A stretch of 64,000 nucleotides of DNA from WJMT01 sp964445575 (lineage in GTDB: Bacteria > Acidobacteriota > Aminicenantia > Aminicenantales > Aminicenantaceae): contig CAYULB010000003.1 in the NCBI GenBank assembly GCA_964445575.1, positions 1 through 64,000 of the forward strand. Reading direction: 5' to 3'. Below are positions 18,356 through 26,599 of the stretch, one piece after another; the first letter of the stretch is position 1, and every line of letters starts with the position of its first letter. Below the pieces are notes generated by a model, which was not told the DNA's origin, made no database searches, and saw nothing but the letters and a program-made list of their open reading frames with translations. A program made the translations under genes and the position numbers.

Positions 18356-19033
18356 ATGAACAAAATAAGGCCACTCACTTTATTTTTGTTTGTGGTTGGT
18401 TTTCTTTTTACTCTCCACATCGGACTGGTTAATTCTCAAGAGCTGCCCAAAGCTCAGCTCCCAGTACTCACTACCTCAGCGGGTCAGAGCCCTGATGTAA
18501 CGACTTTGAATATTGTCTGCGAAGAAGCAGGAATTATGTATGATTACGGCGATGTACCTGATGTGAGTATGATAAACGCTGGAGTAGGTCTTGGAGGAAA
18601 AGAATCTAAACCTGGTTTTCATGTAGAAATAAACACGGACCTGGAAAAATTTCCTGAAGGAACGAGTTATAAAACCATCATATTTGCCATCGGAGCCAGT
18701 TTGAAAGGAATGGGTGCTTCAGGGCTTACTGTAGAAGATGAAGTCAAAAGACTGAAAAATATCATTGACTACTGTAAAGAAAATAATATCCTTATCATTG
18801 GAATCCATGTAGGAGGAGTCTCCAAAAGAGGGGCTCCTGGGAGTGACAATGAAAGGATGATCAATGCAGTAGCTCCCTATTCAGACCTTCTTATCGTGAC
18901 AAAAGAAAGTAATAAAGACGGACGCTTTACTGAGATTTCAGAAAACCATCAAATACCTTTAAAAGAAATTGACTATGCTCTAAACCTGGTACCTCTGTTG
19001 AAAGAAATTTTCAATAATGAGAGTTTTACTTAA
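18356..19033 (+). CDS. Exported Rossmann-like protein (DUF6305-like), unknown function
   Basis: A 225-residue protein with a signal peptide (about residues 1-26, cleavage near NSQ|ELP). After it come the segments PVLTTSAGQSPDVTTLNIVCEEAG, IIFAIGASLKGMGASGLTVEDEV and NILIIGIHVGGVSKRG. The alternating strand-Gly turn pattern suggests an alpha/beta Rossmann-like fold. I believe it belongs to the family labelled DUF6305, but that name is from memory. An AAAGGAG ribosome-binding site supports the start. It is the last gene of the permease-hydrolase cluster (66-bp gap). It could serve as a periplasmic binding or accessory component, since no other solute-binding protein is present. Confidence 0.75.
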   Translation: MNKIRPLTLFLFVVGFLFTLHIGLVNSQELPKAQLPVLTTSAGQSPDVTTLNIVCEEAGIMYDYGDVPDVSMINAGVGLGGKESKPGFHVEINTDLEKFPEGTSYKTIIFAIGASLKGMGASGLTVEDEVKRLKNIIDYCKENNILIIGIHVGGVSKRGAPGSDNERMINAVAPYSDLLIVTKESNKDGRFTEISENHQIPLKEIDYALNLVPLLKEIFNNESFT

Positions 19034-19081
19034 AATAGTTCATGTCAAACTGAAAAACCTGTTTTCTATGAATGATTTAAG

Positions 19082-21070
19082 TTAACCGGAAAGACCAAAG
19101 GTCTGAAAAGAAAAATTTTTTCTTGTGATTATTTTTAAACAGGCATCCACCACTTCTGGGTCATACAAATTTGCTTTATTTTTTTTCAATTCATTGATAG
19201 GAATCTCTTTTTCTTGAGCAGACCTGTGAGGCCGGCGGGAAGTCAAGGCTTCGACTATATCAGCTACTGCGATTATCCTTGCCTCAATCAATATCTTATT
19301 TCCGGAAAGACCTGAAGGATATCCGGAACCGTTCATCCTCTCATGATGTTGAAGGACAATGTCAACCACAGGCCAAGGAAAATTTATATTTTTTAGTATA
19401 TCATATCCTGCCTTGGGGTGACCTTCAACAATCATGCGCTCTGCCTCCGACAGTTTATCAGGTTTGCTCAGGATCTCTGCTGGAATACTTATTTTCCCTA
19501 TATCATGAATACTTGCAGCCACTTTTAATCCTGATATTTTTTCCTCGTCAAGGCCCACCTCTTCAGCAATAGCACAGGCAAGTCTGGTCACTCTCTGCAT
19601 GTGGCCGGCTGTATAGGGGTCTTTGAGCTCCACACTGAAAGCTAAAGCTTTAACAATCTCATCTATAATTTCTTTTAATGATTCGTATTCTTCTCTCACA
19701 TCTTTCCCCACTCTTTCTCTTTCTGTAATATCTCTTATACCCAACACTTCAAGCCGCTCATTCTCATCAAAAATAGTCTTTGTTAAAATCTCAACAGGAA
19801 CCACCTCTCCGCTTTTTTTAATTCCCTTAGATTCAATAGGCCTGGACTTAGAATCATCTATGTTTTCTTCAATGACTTTTTTTTCACCAGAATCAAAAAA
19901 AACTGACCAGTCTTTTCCTATGTATTCTGAAGGCCTGTATTCAAACAAAGAACTGGCTGCATGATTGGCATCTATTATTTTTCTATCCTTTAAAATGACA
20001 ATGGCTTCAAATCCTGCCTTGGCTAAAAAGCAAAATCTATCACTGGCCTTTCTTTCACTATCACTCAACTTTTTCTTTTCGATGATAGAGCCTATTTTTT
20101 GTGCTATTTCCATTAATAACCGCCCATCATTTTCTGCCCAATTTCCTTGTTTGGATATCCACTCCACACCCAAAAATCCAGTCAGCTTATCTTTTGAATA
20201 AATAGGGACAGCCAGAAAAGATAAAGTCTCTTCATCTATGCAAAATCCATAAATAGATTTTTGTTTTTTTTCCATTTCTGTGGTTTTTTTAATCTGAACA
20301 GGCTGTTTATTGATAAATTTTTCTATCATCCACGAAAATTTATCTAGAGGCATGTTTTTCCTGTTATCAATCCGGGATTCAATTCCTTTTCTTTGCCGCT
20401 CATAGAAACAGTTAACCAAATCGTTTTTTTCATCAAACAAAAAAATCCCATTTCTTTCCGCATCTAGTTCATTCCCTATTTCTATTAATATCTGGTTTAA
20501 AGAGGCCTCCAAGTCGTTAAATTCAGTTAAATGAAATAAAATTTTTGATAAAAACTTCTCATATTTAAGTTTCTGATTCAAATCAATATTAGATTTCTTT
20601 TTCTCAGTTTCATCTTGGATAGTAACCATAACTCCGTCGATGGAGCCATCTTTATGAAAAAGAGGAGAGAAGGTGTTTTTTAAAAAAAATCTCTTTCCTT
20701 CCTCATCTTCATATATAGCGTCAAAGAAGCTTCTTTTTTGGGAATCAAGACAGTTTCTTATCCCCTTTGATATTCCTGATTTAACAAAATCAGGGTGATT
20801 CCAAACCTCCATTTTTTCAGGTTCCTGGGATGGATCTATCCTGAGGATCTTATGTGCTGATTTATTCATAAAATTGATTTTCCCCTGAATATCTACAGAC
20901 AATACCCCTATAGAAAGGTCTCCTAATAATTTTAAGAGGTGAAACTTTTGTTCTTTTAATATCTGTTCTTTTTGAGTTCTCTCCATTTCCTCTTCTTCTA
21001 TTTCTGATAATTGTTTTCGAACTCTGTCTAAATCCCTTAAAAACCTTGTTTTTTTCTCCTCTTCGTTCAT
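19082..21070 (-). CDS. PAS/GAF-containing HD-GYP cyclic-di-GMP phosphodiesterase
   Basis: A 662-residue cytoplasmic signalling protein. It starts with a coiled coil (about residues 1-45, Glu/Lys rich), then a PAS domain (about 50-160), a GAF domain (about 170-330) and a second PAS (about 345-455). The C-terminal HD-GYP domain (about 475-640) has GHMQRVTRLACAIA, the metal-binding HDIGK, the further His in VEGHPKAGYDIL, and HHERMNGSGYP in place of the classic HHE..DG.GYP. It is expected to degrade c-di-GMP in response to a ligand or redox signal. No membrane span is seen. It is monocistronic. Confidence 0.92.
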   Translation of the reverse strand: MNEEEKKTRFLRDLDRVRKQLSEIEEEEMERTQKEQILKEQKFHLLKLLGDLSIGVLSVDIQGKINFMNKSAHKILRIDPSQEPEKMEVWNHPDFVKSGISKGIRNCLDSQKRSFFDAIYEDEEGKRFFLKNTFSPLFHKDGSIDGVMVTIQDETEKKKSNIDLNQKLKYEKFLSKILFHLTEFNDLEASLNQILIEIGNELDAERNGIFLFDEKNDLVNCFYERQRKGIESRIDNRKNMPLDKFSWMIEKFINKQPVQIKKTTEMEKKQKSIYGFCIDEETLSFLAVPIYSKDKLTGFLGVEWISKQGNWAENDGRLLMEIAQKIGSIIEKKKLSDSERKASDRFCFLAKAGFEAIVILKDRKIIDANHAASSLFEYRPSEYIGKDWSVFFDSGEKKVIEENIDDSKSRPIESKGIKKSGEVVPVEILTKTIFDENERLEVLGIRDITERERVGKDVREEYESLKEIIDEIVKALAFSVELKDPYTAGHMQRVTRLACAIAEEVGLDEEKISGLKVAASIHDIGKISIPAEILSKPDKLSEAERMIVEGHPKAGYDILKNINFPWPVVDIVLQHHERMNGSGYPSGLSGNKILIEARIIAVADIVEALTSRRPHRSAQEKEIPINELKKNKANLYDPEVVDACLKIITRKNFSFQTFGLSG

Positions 21071-21215
21071 TTTTAAATCCTTTTTTTATATTAAAAGTAG
21101 ATTACATTCTGATATCAGCTGCTGTTAAGTTGACTCAGTTCCCAGTTTATTCCTGTTTGCTTCATATCTTTTATAATATCTCATTTTTATTCTGTCAAAT
21201 GCAATCGCCTTTTAA

Positions 21216-21566
21216 GATGATTCGGGGGGTGAAATAAATTTTGACAACAAGCGGATTTATACCGGAGTCAAAAACAATTTAAGAATGGATATCTCCGGAG
21301 ACTGGAGAAGGCCCCGATACACTTATGAAGCAGGAAAAATTCAATTCGGTCCCATAGAAACCAATGGAGACTTTGTATTCGCTGCTGAACACAATTCAAA
21401 TTTGGATTATACCATAGTCAATCTGACAAAAGCTCTTTATTTAAGCCAGGTACTTATAGATGTCAAGCCAAACAGATTCGGACTTCCCTTTGATGGAAGC
21501 GAAGATAAAGCTGGAAAGGGCAAACTGAGATACTGGAAAGACTCTGCTCAGATCAATAAGCAATGA
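21216..21566 (+). pseudogene. Orphan C-terminal gene remnant, family unknown
   Basis: The frame is open from 21216 to the stop at 21564-21566. It reads like ordinary protein from codon 6 on (NFDNKRIYTGV... through LIDVKPNRFGLPFDGSED), but the first ATG is only at 21285, in the middle of the coding-like part, and there is no ribosome-binding site. This fits the 3' end of a longer gene whose 5' part was deleted. I do not recognise the family. A 93-residue gene starting at 21285 is the alternative. Confidence 0.45.
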
Positions 21567-21671
21567 TAACCGCAGCTCAAAATTAAGGTGCATTTTTTCA
21601 ATTCACCACTTATTCAATATATGATATAAAGAGAGTTAAAAAACTTCATGAATTCTAAAAGGGAGTAAAAA

Positions 21672-24600
21672 ATGAAAAAATCCTATACTTGCATTCTGTT
21701 AATATCCTGTGTATTCCTGCTCTCATTTTCATTAAGGGGAGTGGACACAAATGACACCCGGATGTTAACTCATCCAGCGGTAAGTCAGGAAAAAATTGTT
21801 TTTTCTTATGCTAATGACTTATGGATATCAGAACTAAACAGCAACCATGTCCGCCGGCTTACTTCTCATACAGGAGTTGAATCATACCCAGTCTTTTCTC
21901 CTGACGGAAAGTGGATTGCATTCAGTGGGGAATATGACGGAAACACAGATGTGTATATCATCTCCAGTCAAGGGGGGATCCCGAAAAGACTGACCTGGCA
22001 TCCTTATCCAGACACCGTAAGAACATTCACTCCAGATGGAAAATATATAGTCTTTTTGTCTTCCCGCTCCTCTTTCACGGGAGCACGCAGCCACCTTTAT
22101 AAAGTTTCTGTAGAAGGAGGACTCCCGATTCCTGAAAAAATTCCGTATGCTCATAAGGCATTCTATTCCCCCGACGGCAAAAAAATTGCCTATACTCCCT
22201 TTAGGGAAGCCTTTCATCAGTGGAAGCACTACAGAGGAGGGACTTTCTCAAGAATATGGATTATGACCTTAAGCGATAATTCCATAGAGAGAATCCCTCA
22301 GCCTGAAGGAAGATGCAATGATACCGATCCTATGTGGATAGGAAGCACTGTTTACTTCAGGTCAGACAGGAACGGAGAATTCAACCTGTTTTCATTTGAC
22401 ACGGAAACAAAACAAATAAAACAACTCACAGATTTTAAGGATTTTCCTGTGATTATGGCTTCTTCCGGTCAGGAAAAGATCGTCTTTGAACAAAAAGGGA
22501 AACTTCACTTATTTGATATCAAAAGCGGAGATGTGAACGATCTTTCCATTGGGGTGGCTACAGACCTCTTAGAGTTAAGACCCAGATATGTCAAAGGAAG
22601 CCAATACATAAGAAACGCTGATATATCACCCACAGGAGCACGTGCTGTTTTTGAATTCAGAGGAGAGATAATCACCTTTCCAGCAGAAAAAGGTGATTTC
22701 CGTAATCTCACTGAAACACCTGGAACCAATGAGAGGAGCCCCGTTTGGTCTCCTGATGGAGAAAAAATTGCCTATTTTTCAGATGAAAATGGAGAATACT
22801 CCCTTCACATTAAAGAGCCGGGAGTCCGGGGAGTCACCAAAAAATACTCGGTAAAAGGAGCTGGCTTTTATGACAGGCCTTGCTGGTCTCCCGACAATAA
22901 AAAAATCACCTACACAGATAATTCCTGGAGCTTGTACTGGTTTGATTTAGAAACAGAAAAATCGTATAAAATCGCATCAGAATATCTTTACGGACCTTCA
23001 GGCTTGAAAACAATTCGAGGGGTCTGGTCTCCTGATTCAAAATGGGTCGCCTACACACTTAACACCAAAGCTTACCTCCAAAAAGTTTATGTGTACTCCA
23101 TTGAAGAGAACAAATCCTATCCTATCACAGATGGCTTGAGTGAGGTGAGCGATCCTGTATTTGATCCCAGCGGAAAATATCTTTATTTCTTTGCCTCTAC
23201 AGACGCAGGTCCTGTCAAACACTGGTTTGCCATGTCCAATGCAGATATGCGAATGACCAATGCCATCTATTTGGCAGTTCTCCAAAAAAATGTCCCTTCT
23301 CCCTTGGCAAAGGAAAGCGATGAAGAAAAAGGCACAGAAAAAGAACAGCCTGAGAAGGAAAAAGATAAACAAGAAAATGACACAGAATTTAAGATAGATT
23401 TCGAAAGACTTAATGAACGGATTTTAAGCATTCCTGTTCCTGAAGGAAATTATTATTCTCTTCAAACAGGAAGCAGCGGCCAGATCTTTTATCTAGAAGC
23501 TCCTCCTGAAAGCAGGGGCCCTTATTCCAGAAAGACAAAGCTCCATAAATTTGATTTGAATAAACGCAAGGATTCTGTGATCCTATCTGGTGTCAATGGA
23601 TATCAAATATCATCTGATCATAAAAAACTTCTCTATATTTCAGGACGTGATTTCGGAATCACCCCTATTTCAGACAGCATAAAGCCGGGAGCCGGGAAGT
23701 TAAACACAGAATCCATTGAAGTCCGAATAGACCCATCCAAAGAATGGGAACAGATTTTCCACGAGGCATGGAGGATCAACCGGGATTATTTTTACGATCC
23801 CCATATGCACGGAGTCGATTGGGAAAAGATGAGAGAAAAATATTCAGTTTTTTTGCCTCATTTATCCTGCCGCCAGGACCTGAATAGAGTGATTCAGTGG
23901 ATGTGCAGTGAATTAGGAGTGGGCCATCACAGAGTAGGTGGTGGAGATACTCTTGCTTCCAGAGACCGAATTCCCGTAGGACTGCTGGGGGCTGATTATT
24001 CAATCAAAAACGACCGCTATCAACTTAAAAAAGTCTACGGAGGCTTGAATTGGAATCCAGAGCTCCGTTCTCCTCTTACTGAACCGGGTGTGGATGCAAA
24101 AGAAGGAGAATATCTTTTAGCGGTCAATGGAGAACAAGTAAGGCCTCCTGAAAATTTATTTAAATTTTTCGAAAACTCTGCAGAACGATTGATAGAGATA
24201 ACAGTCAGTTCTGATCCCGATGGAAAAAACTCCCGTAATGTGAATGTAGTTCCTTTGTCCAGTGAATATTCTCTTAGGAATAGAGATTGGGTGGAAAGCA
24301 ATATTGAGAAAGTGAATAAAGCCACAAATGGAAGAGTAGCTTATGTGTATGTTCCCAACACCAGCACCCTAGGTCATACTTATTTCAAAAGATATTTCTT
24401 CCCCCAATCTCATAAGGACGCCATTATCGTGGATGAAAGATTCAACGGAGGGGGATCGGTAGCTGACTACTACATAGACATTTTGAATCGCTCTTATGTG
24501 TGCTACTGGAACATGCGGTATGGTGCTGACCTTAAAACCCCCAGTGCCTCCATTCAAGGTCCCAAAGTCATGCTCATCAATGAATCAGCTGGGTCAGGAG

Positions 24601-24929
24601 GAGACCTTCTTCCCTGGATGTTCAGAAAGTTCAAACTGGGAAAGATTATAGGCACAAGAACGTGGGGAGGGCTGGTCGGAACATTGGGTTTTCCCTCGCT
24701 TATGGATGGAGGATATGTCACAGCTCCCAACCTGGCTATCTGGACTGAAGACGGCTGGATTGTGGAAAACGAAGGAGTTCCCCCGGATATTAACGTCCAG
24801 CAAACACCTTCAGAGGTTCTAAAGGGAAACGATCCCCAGCTTGAAAAAGCCATTCAAGTCATAATGGAAGAACTTGAGAAAAATCCTCTTAAAAAACCTG
24901 AAAGGCCTCCCTATAAAAAGATAAAATAA
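21672..24929 (+). CDS. Tricorn-like exported S41 peptidase
   Basis: A 1085-residue protein. A signal peptide covers about residues 1-24. Two beta-propeller regions (about 35-300 and 310-545) are built of WD40-like PD40 repeats such as FSPDGKWIAFSGEYDGNTD and WSPDGEKIAYFSDENGEY. A charged linker (about 545-570, Glu/Lys rich) follows. A core domain then begins at about 690 (EAWRINRDYFYDPHMHGVDW), with a PDZ domain at about 760-840 and the S41 catalytic domain to the end. Catalytic features are GHHRVGGGD (His, about 755), NERFNGGG-like DERFNGGGSVADY and the nucleophile Ser in NESAGSGGDLLPW (about 972). The protein probably degrades peptides in the periplasm. A GGGAG ribosome-binding site precedes the ATG. 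It is monocistronic. Confidence 0.93.
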   Translation: MKKSYTCILLISCVFLLSFSLRGVDTNDTRMLTHPAVSQEKIVFSYANDLWISELNSNHVRRLTSHTGVESYPVFSPDGKWIAFSGEYDGNTDVYIISSQGGIPKRLTWHPYPDTVRTFTPDGKYIVFLSSRSSFTGARSHLYKVSVEGGLPIPEKIPYAHKAFYSPDGKKIAYTPFREAFHQWKHYRGGTFSRIWIMTLSDNSIERIPQPEGRCNDTDPMWIGSTVYFRSDRNGEFNLFSFDTETKQIKQLTDFKDFPVIMASSGQEKIVFEQKGKLHLFDIKSGDVNDLSIGVATDLLELRPRYVKGSQYIRNADISPTGARAVFEFRGEIITFPAEKGDFRNLTETPGTNERSPVWSPDGEKIAYFSDENGEYSLHIKEPGVRGVTKKYSVKGAGFYDRPCWSPDNKKITYTDNSWSLYWFDLETEKSYKIASEYLYGPSGLKTIRGVWSPDSKWVAYTLNTKAYLQKVYVYSIEENKSYPITDGLSEVSDPVFDPSGKYLYFFASTDAGPVKHWFAMSNADMRMTNAIYLAVLQKNVPSPLAKESDEEKGTEKEQPEKEKDKQENDTEFKIDFERLNERILSIPVPEGNYYSLQTGSSGQIFYLEAPPESRGPYSRKTKLHKFDLNKRKDSVILSGVNGYQISSDHKKLLYISGRDFGITPISDSIKPGAGKLNTESIEVRIDPSKEWEQIFHEAWRINRDYFYDPHMHGVDWEKMREKYSVFLPHLSCRQDLNRVIQWMCSELGVGHHRVGGGDTLASRDRIPVGLLGADYSIKNDRYQLKKVYGGLNWNPELRSPLTEPGVDAKEGEYLLAVNGEQVRPPENLFKFFENSAERLIEITVSSDPDGKNSRNVNVVPLSSEYSLRNRDWVESNIEKVNKATNGRVAYVYVPNTSTLGHTYFKRYFFPQSHKDAIIVDERFNGGGSVADYYIDILNRSYVCYWNMRYGADLKTPSASIQGPKVMLINESAGSGGDLLPWMFRKFKLGKIIGTRTWGGLVGTLGFPSLMDGGYVTAPNLAIWTEDGWIVENEGVPPDINVQQTPSEVLKGNDPQLEKAIQVIMEELEKNPLKKPERPPYKKIK

Positions 24930-24990
24930 AGAAGACCGGCGTTAAAAATCTGAAGGGAGCACAAGCCACACTCCTTAACTCCCCATAAAA

Positions 24991-25010
24991 TTCAGCCACA
25001 CCTGAATTTC
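24991..25010 (+). repeat. 20-bp core copy of a dispersed intergenic repeat
   Basis: TTCAGCCACACCTGAATTTC, identical to the core of the 29-bp element at 5926-5954 and nearly identical to the inverted copy at 31848-31876. It lies in the short spacer between two convergent genes. Confidence 0.55.
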
Positions 25011-25055
25011 ATATCGGCTCACTTGAGCCTTTTGTTTTTAAACAGGCCGGAAGAA

Positions 25056-26180
25056 TTATTTAAGGCTCTCTTTGCTTTTAAAAGAGCGGTTGATGGAAAA
25101 TTCACTGAAATCAACATCCCATTTGTCATGAACCATATAATGAGCCAGATGCTTGCACAAACCTGGACCAAACATAAATCCATGTCCGGACATACCTGAT
25201 GCCACATATAAATTTTCCCTTGAAGTCTGGTCTACTATAGGATTTGCATCCGGAGTCATGGTGTAGCATCCTGCCCAATGTCTCAGGATAGCTGCATTTT
25301 TCAACTTAGGCACCAAACGGACCATTCGATTTGCCATCTCTAATAAAAATTCTAAAGAACTATCATGCCGGATACCCGGCACATTGGGATCTGGAGTATA
25401 ACAACCTATGATCTGTCCTGTTAAAAGCTGCTGAAAATAGCAGCCGTCTTTCCTGTAATCCACCAGCATGGGGCCGATAAGCTTTGGGATTCTCTCTGTG
25501 ATTATAGCTTCATGTCTTTCAGGATAAAGAGGTAAACTTAATCCAAGTTCTTCCCCAAGTTTCCCGGTCCATGGACCAGCACTCAGGAGGACTTTGTTTG
25601 CTTCAATACATGTTCCGTCCTTTAGAGTCAGAATAAAATTTTTCTCTTCTCGGATTTCAACTAAGGGATTATAAAGATAAAAATCCCCTTTTTTCTCATC
25701 GATCTTTTTTTTATATCCCTTAAGAACAAAAAAGGGATAGGCCTGCGCATCATCCGGGCAATAGGCCGCCCCCAAAAGACCATCCGTGTTCAGCTCTGGC
25801 ACAATGGTAAGAGCCTCCTCTGCACTGAGCAGTGAAACATTGACTCCTTCTCTTTTCTGAATTTCAATATTGGATTCAAATGTCTTTAAAAGGTCTTGAC
25901 TGTGGGCCATAAGAAGATAACCGCTCTTTGAAAATTCCACTGAAAATCCGAATTCATCCTCCATCTGAGAAAAAAGAGAGAGACTCTCTTTCATAACTCC
26001 AATAGAAGTGGGAGTGGAAAACTGCTGACGTATTCCTGAAAGGCATCGTCCTGTAGAACCGGAACCTATGTATTTCTTATCAATAACCGCTGTTTTAGCT
26101 CCTGTACTGCAGAGATAATAAGCGGTGGCCATTCCGATAATCCCAGCGCCAATGATTGCAAAGTCGTAATTCTTTCTCAT
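25056..26180 (-). CDS. FAD-dependent amine/amino-acid oxidoreductase (DAO family, sarcosine-oxidase-beta-like)
   Basis: A 374-residue flavoprotein. The N-terminal dinucleotide-binding motif is AIIGAGIIGMATAYYLCSTG (about residues 8-27). The segment GSGSTGRCLSGIRQQFSTP (about 40-58) matches the FAD-contact region of the DAO family. The C-terminus has HWAGCYTMTPDANPIVDQ and SGMSGHGFMFGPGLCKHLA (about 304-355), the conserved second FAD region. This is the profile of the beta subunit of heterotrimeric sarcosine oxidase, D-hydroxyproline dehydrogenase or HcnC. Divergently transcribed genes for a 2Fe-2S protein and an FAD/BFD protein start 135 bp away, completing the set. Confidence 0.9.
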   Translation of the reverse strand: MRKNYDFAIIGAGIIGMATAYYLCSTGAKTAVIDKKYIGSGSTGRCLSGIRQQFSTPTSIGVMKESLSLFSQMEDEFGFSVEFSKSGYLLMAHSQDLLKTFESNIEIQKREGVNVSLLSAEEALTIVPELNTDGLLGAAYCPDDAQAYPFFVLKGYKKKIDEKKGDFYLYNPLVEIREEKNFILTLKDGTCIEANKVLLSAGPWTGKLGEELGLSLPLYPERHEAIITERIPKLIGPMLVDYRKDGCYFQQLLTGQIIGCYTPDPNVPGIRHDSSLEFLLEMANRMVRLVPKLKNAAILRHWAGCYTMTPDANPIVDQTSRENLYVASGMSGHGFMFGPGLCKHLAHYMVHDKWDVDFSEFSINRSFKSKESLK

Positions 26181-26197
26181 TTTTTTTGAAAATCAGA

Positions 26198-26214
26198 GTG
26201 ATATTTTTTATCAC
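26198..26214. promoter_or_regulatory. Inverted repeat in the divergent dehydrogenase promoter region
   Basis: GTGATA (26198-26203) and TATCAC (26209-26214) are perfect 6-bp arms around five T residues, 17 bp upstream of the FAD-oxidoreductase start. The spacing does not match CRP or FNR sites. This is an operator candidate only. Confidence 0.3.
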
Positions 26215-26250
26215 AGGAACTTGATTAAGTCAAACACATCCACCTGTAAC

Positions 26251-26279
26251 TTGACAATCGCTATACCAAAATATAGTCT
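26251..26279 (+). promoter_or_regulatory. Candidate promoter for the 2Fe-2S/FAD subunit genes
   Basis: A perfect -35 TTGACA (26251-26256) is followed 17 bases later by TAGTCT (26274-26279), with TATAGT at 26272-26277 as a better -10 at shorter spacing. The first gene starts at 26315. Confidence 0.5.
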
Positions 26280-26314
26280 AATGATTCAAAAATTCATACA
26301 CAGAAACTGAAAAA

Positions 26315-26599
26315 ATGGAAAACCTAAGGATAGACTCGATTGCAAGAAAACAAAAAATCAAGATATTGGTAAACGGTAAAGAAACCCCGGCCTATGAAGG
26401 CGAGACTGTGCTCGCAGCTCTCCTTGCAGCAGGATATAAAAAATTGAAGAAAAATCCAGTAAGCCAAAAGCCCAGAGGCGCCCTCTGCGGTATGGGGGTC
26501 TGTTTTGAATGCACAGTTACCATAAATGGAGTTTCTAATATAAGGGCATGCATGACCGAAGTTCAAGAAGGAATGAAAATAAAGATACAGGATGATTAA
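26315..26599 (+). CDS. Small 2Fe-2S protein, sarcosine-oxidase-alpha N-terminal/HcnA-like
   Basis: A 94-residue plant-type-ferredoxin-like protein. The cluster ligands are visible in CGMGVCFECTVTINGV (C-x4-C-x2-C, about residues 64-79) and the later Cys in RACM (about 84). This spacing is that of HcnA, the N-terminal part of sarcosine oxidase alpha and related dehydrogenase gamma subunits. Its stop overlaps the start of the next gene (ATGATTAA, 8 bp), so the two are translationally coupled. It would pass electrons from the catalytic flavoprotein to the second FAD subunit. Confidence 0.9.
   Translation: MENLRIDSIARKQKIKILVNGKETPAYEGETVLAALLAAGYKKLKKNPVSQKPRGALCGMGVCFECTVTINGVSNIRACMTEVQEGMKIKIQDD

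Noticed and set aside
23940..24600. Catalytic-site change (GHH instead of Ser-His) in the tricorn-like protease
   Set aside because: The nucleophile Ser and a His are present, and bacterial tricorn homologues vary at this site, so it is not a sign of inactivity.
26198..26214. CRP- or FNR-type site in the dehydrogenase promoter
   Set aside because: Arm spacing (N9 between GTGA and TCAC, N7 between GTGAT and ATCAC) does not fit either consensus; kept only as a generic inverted repeat.
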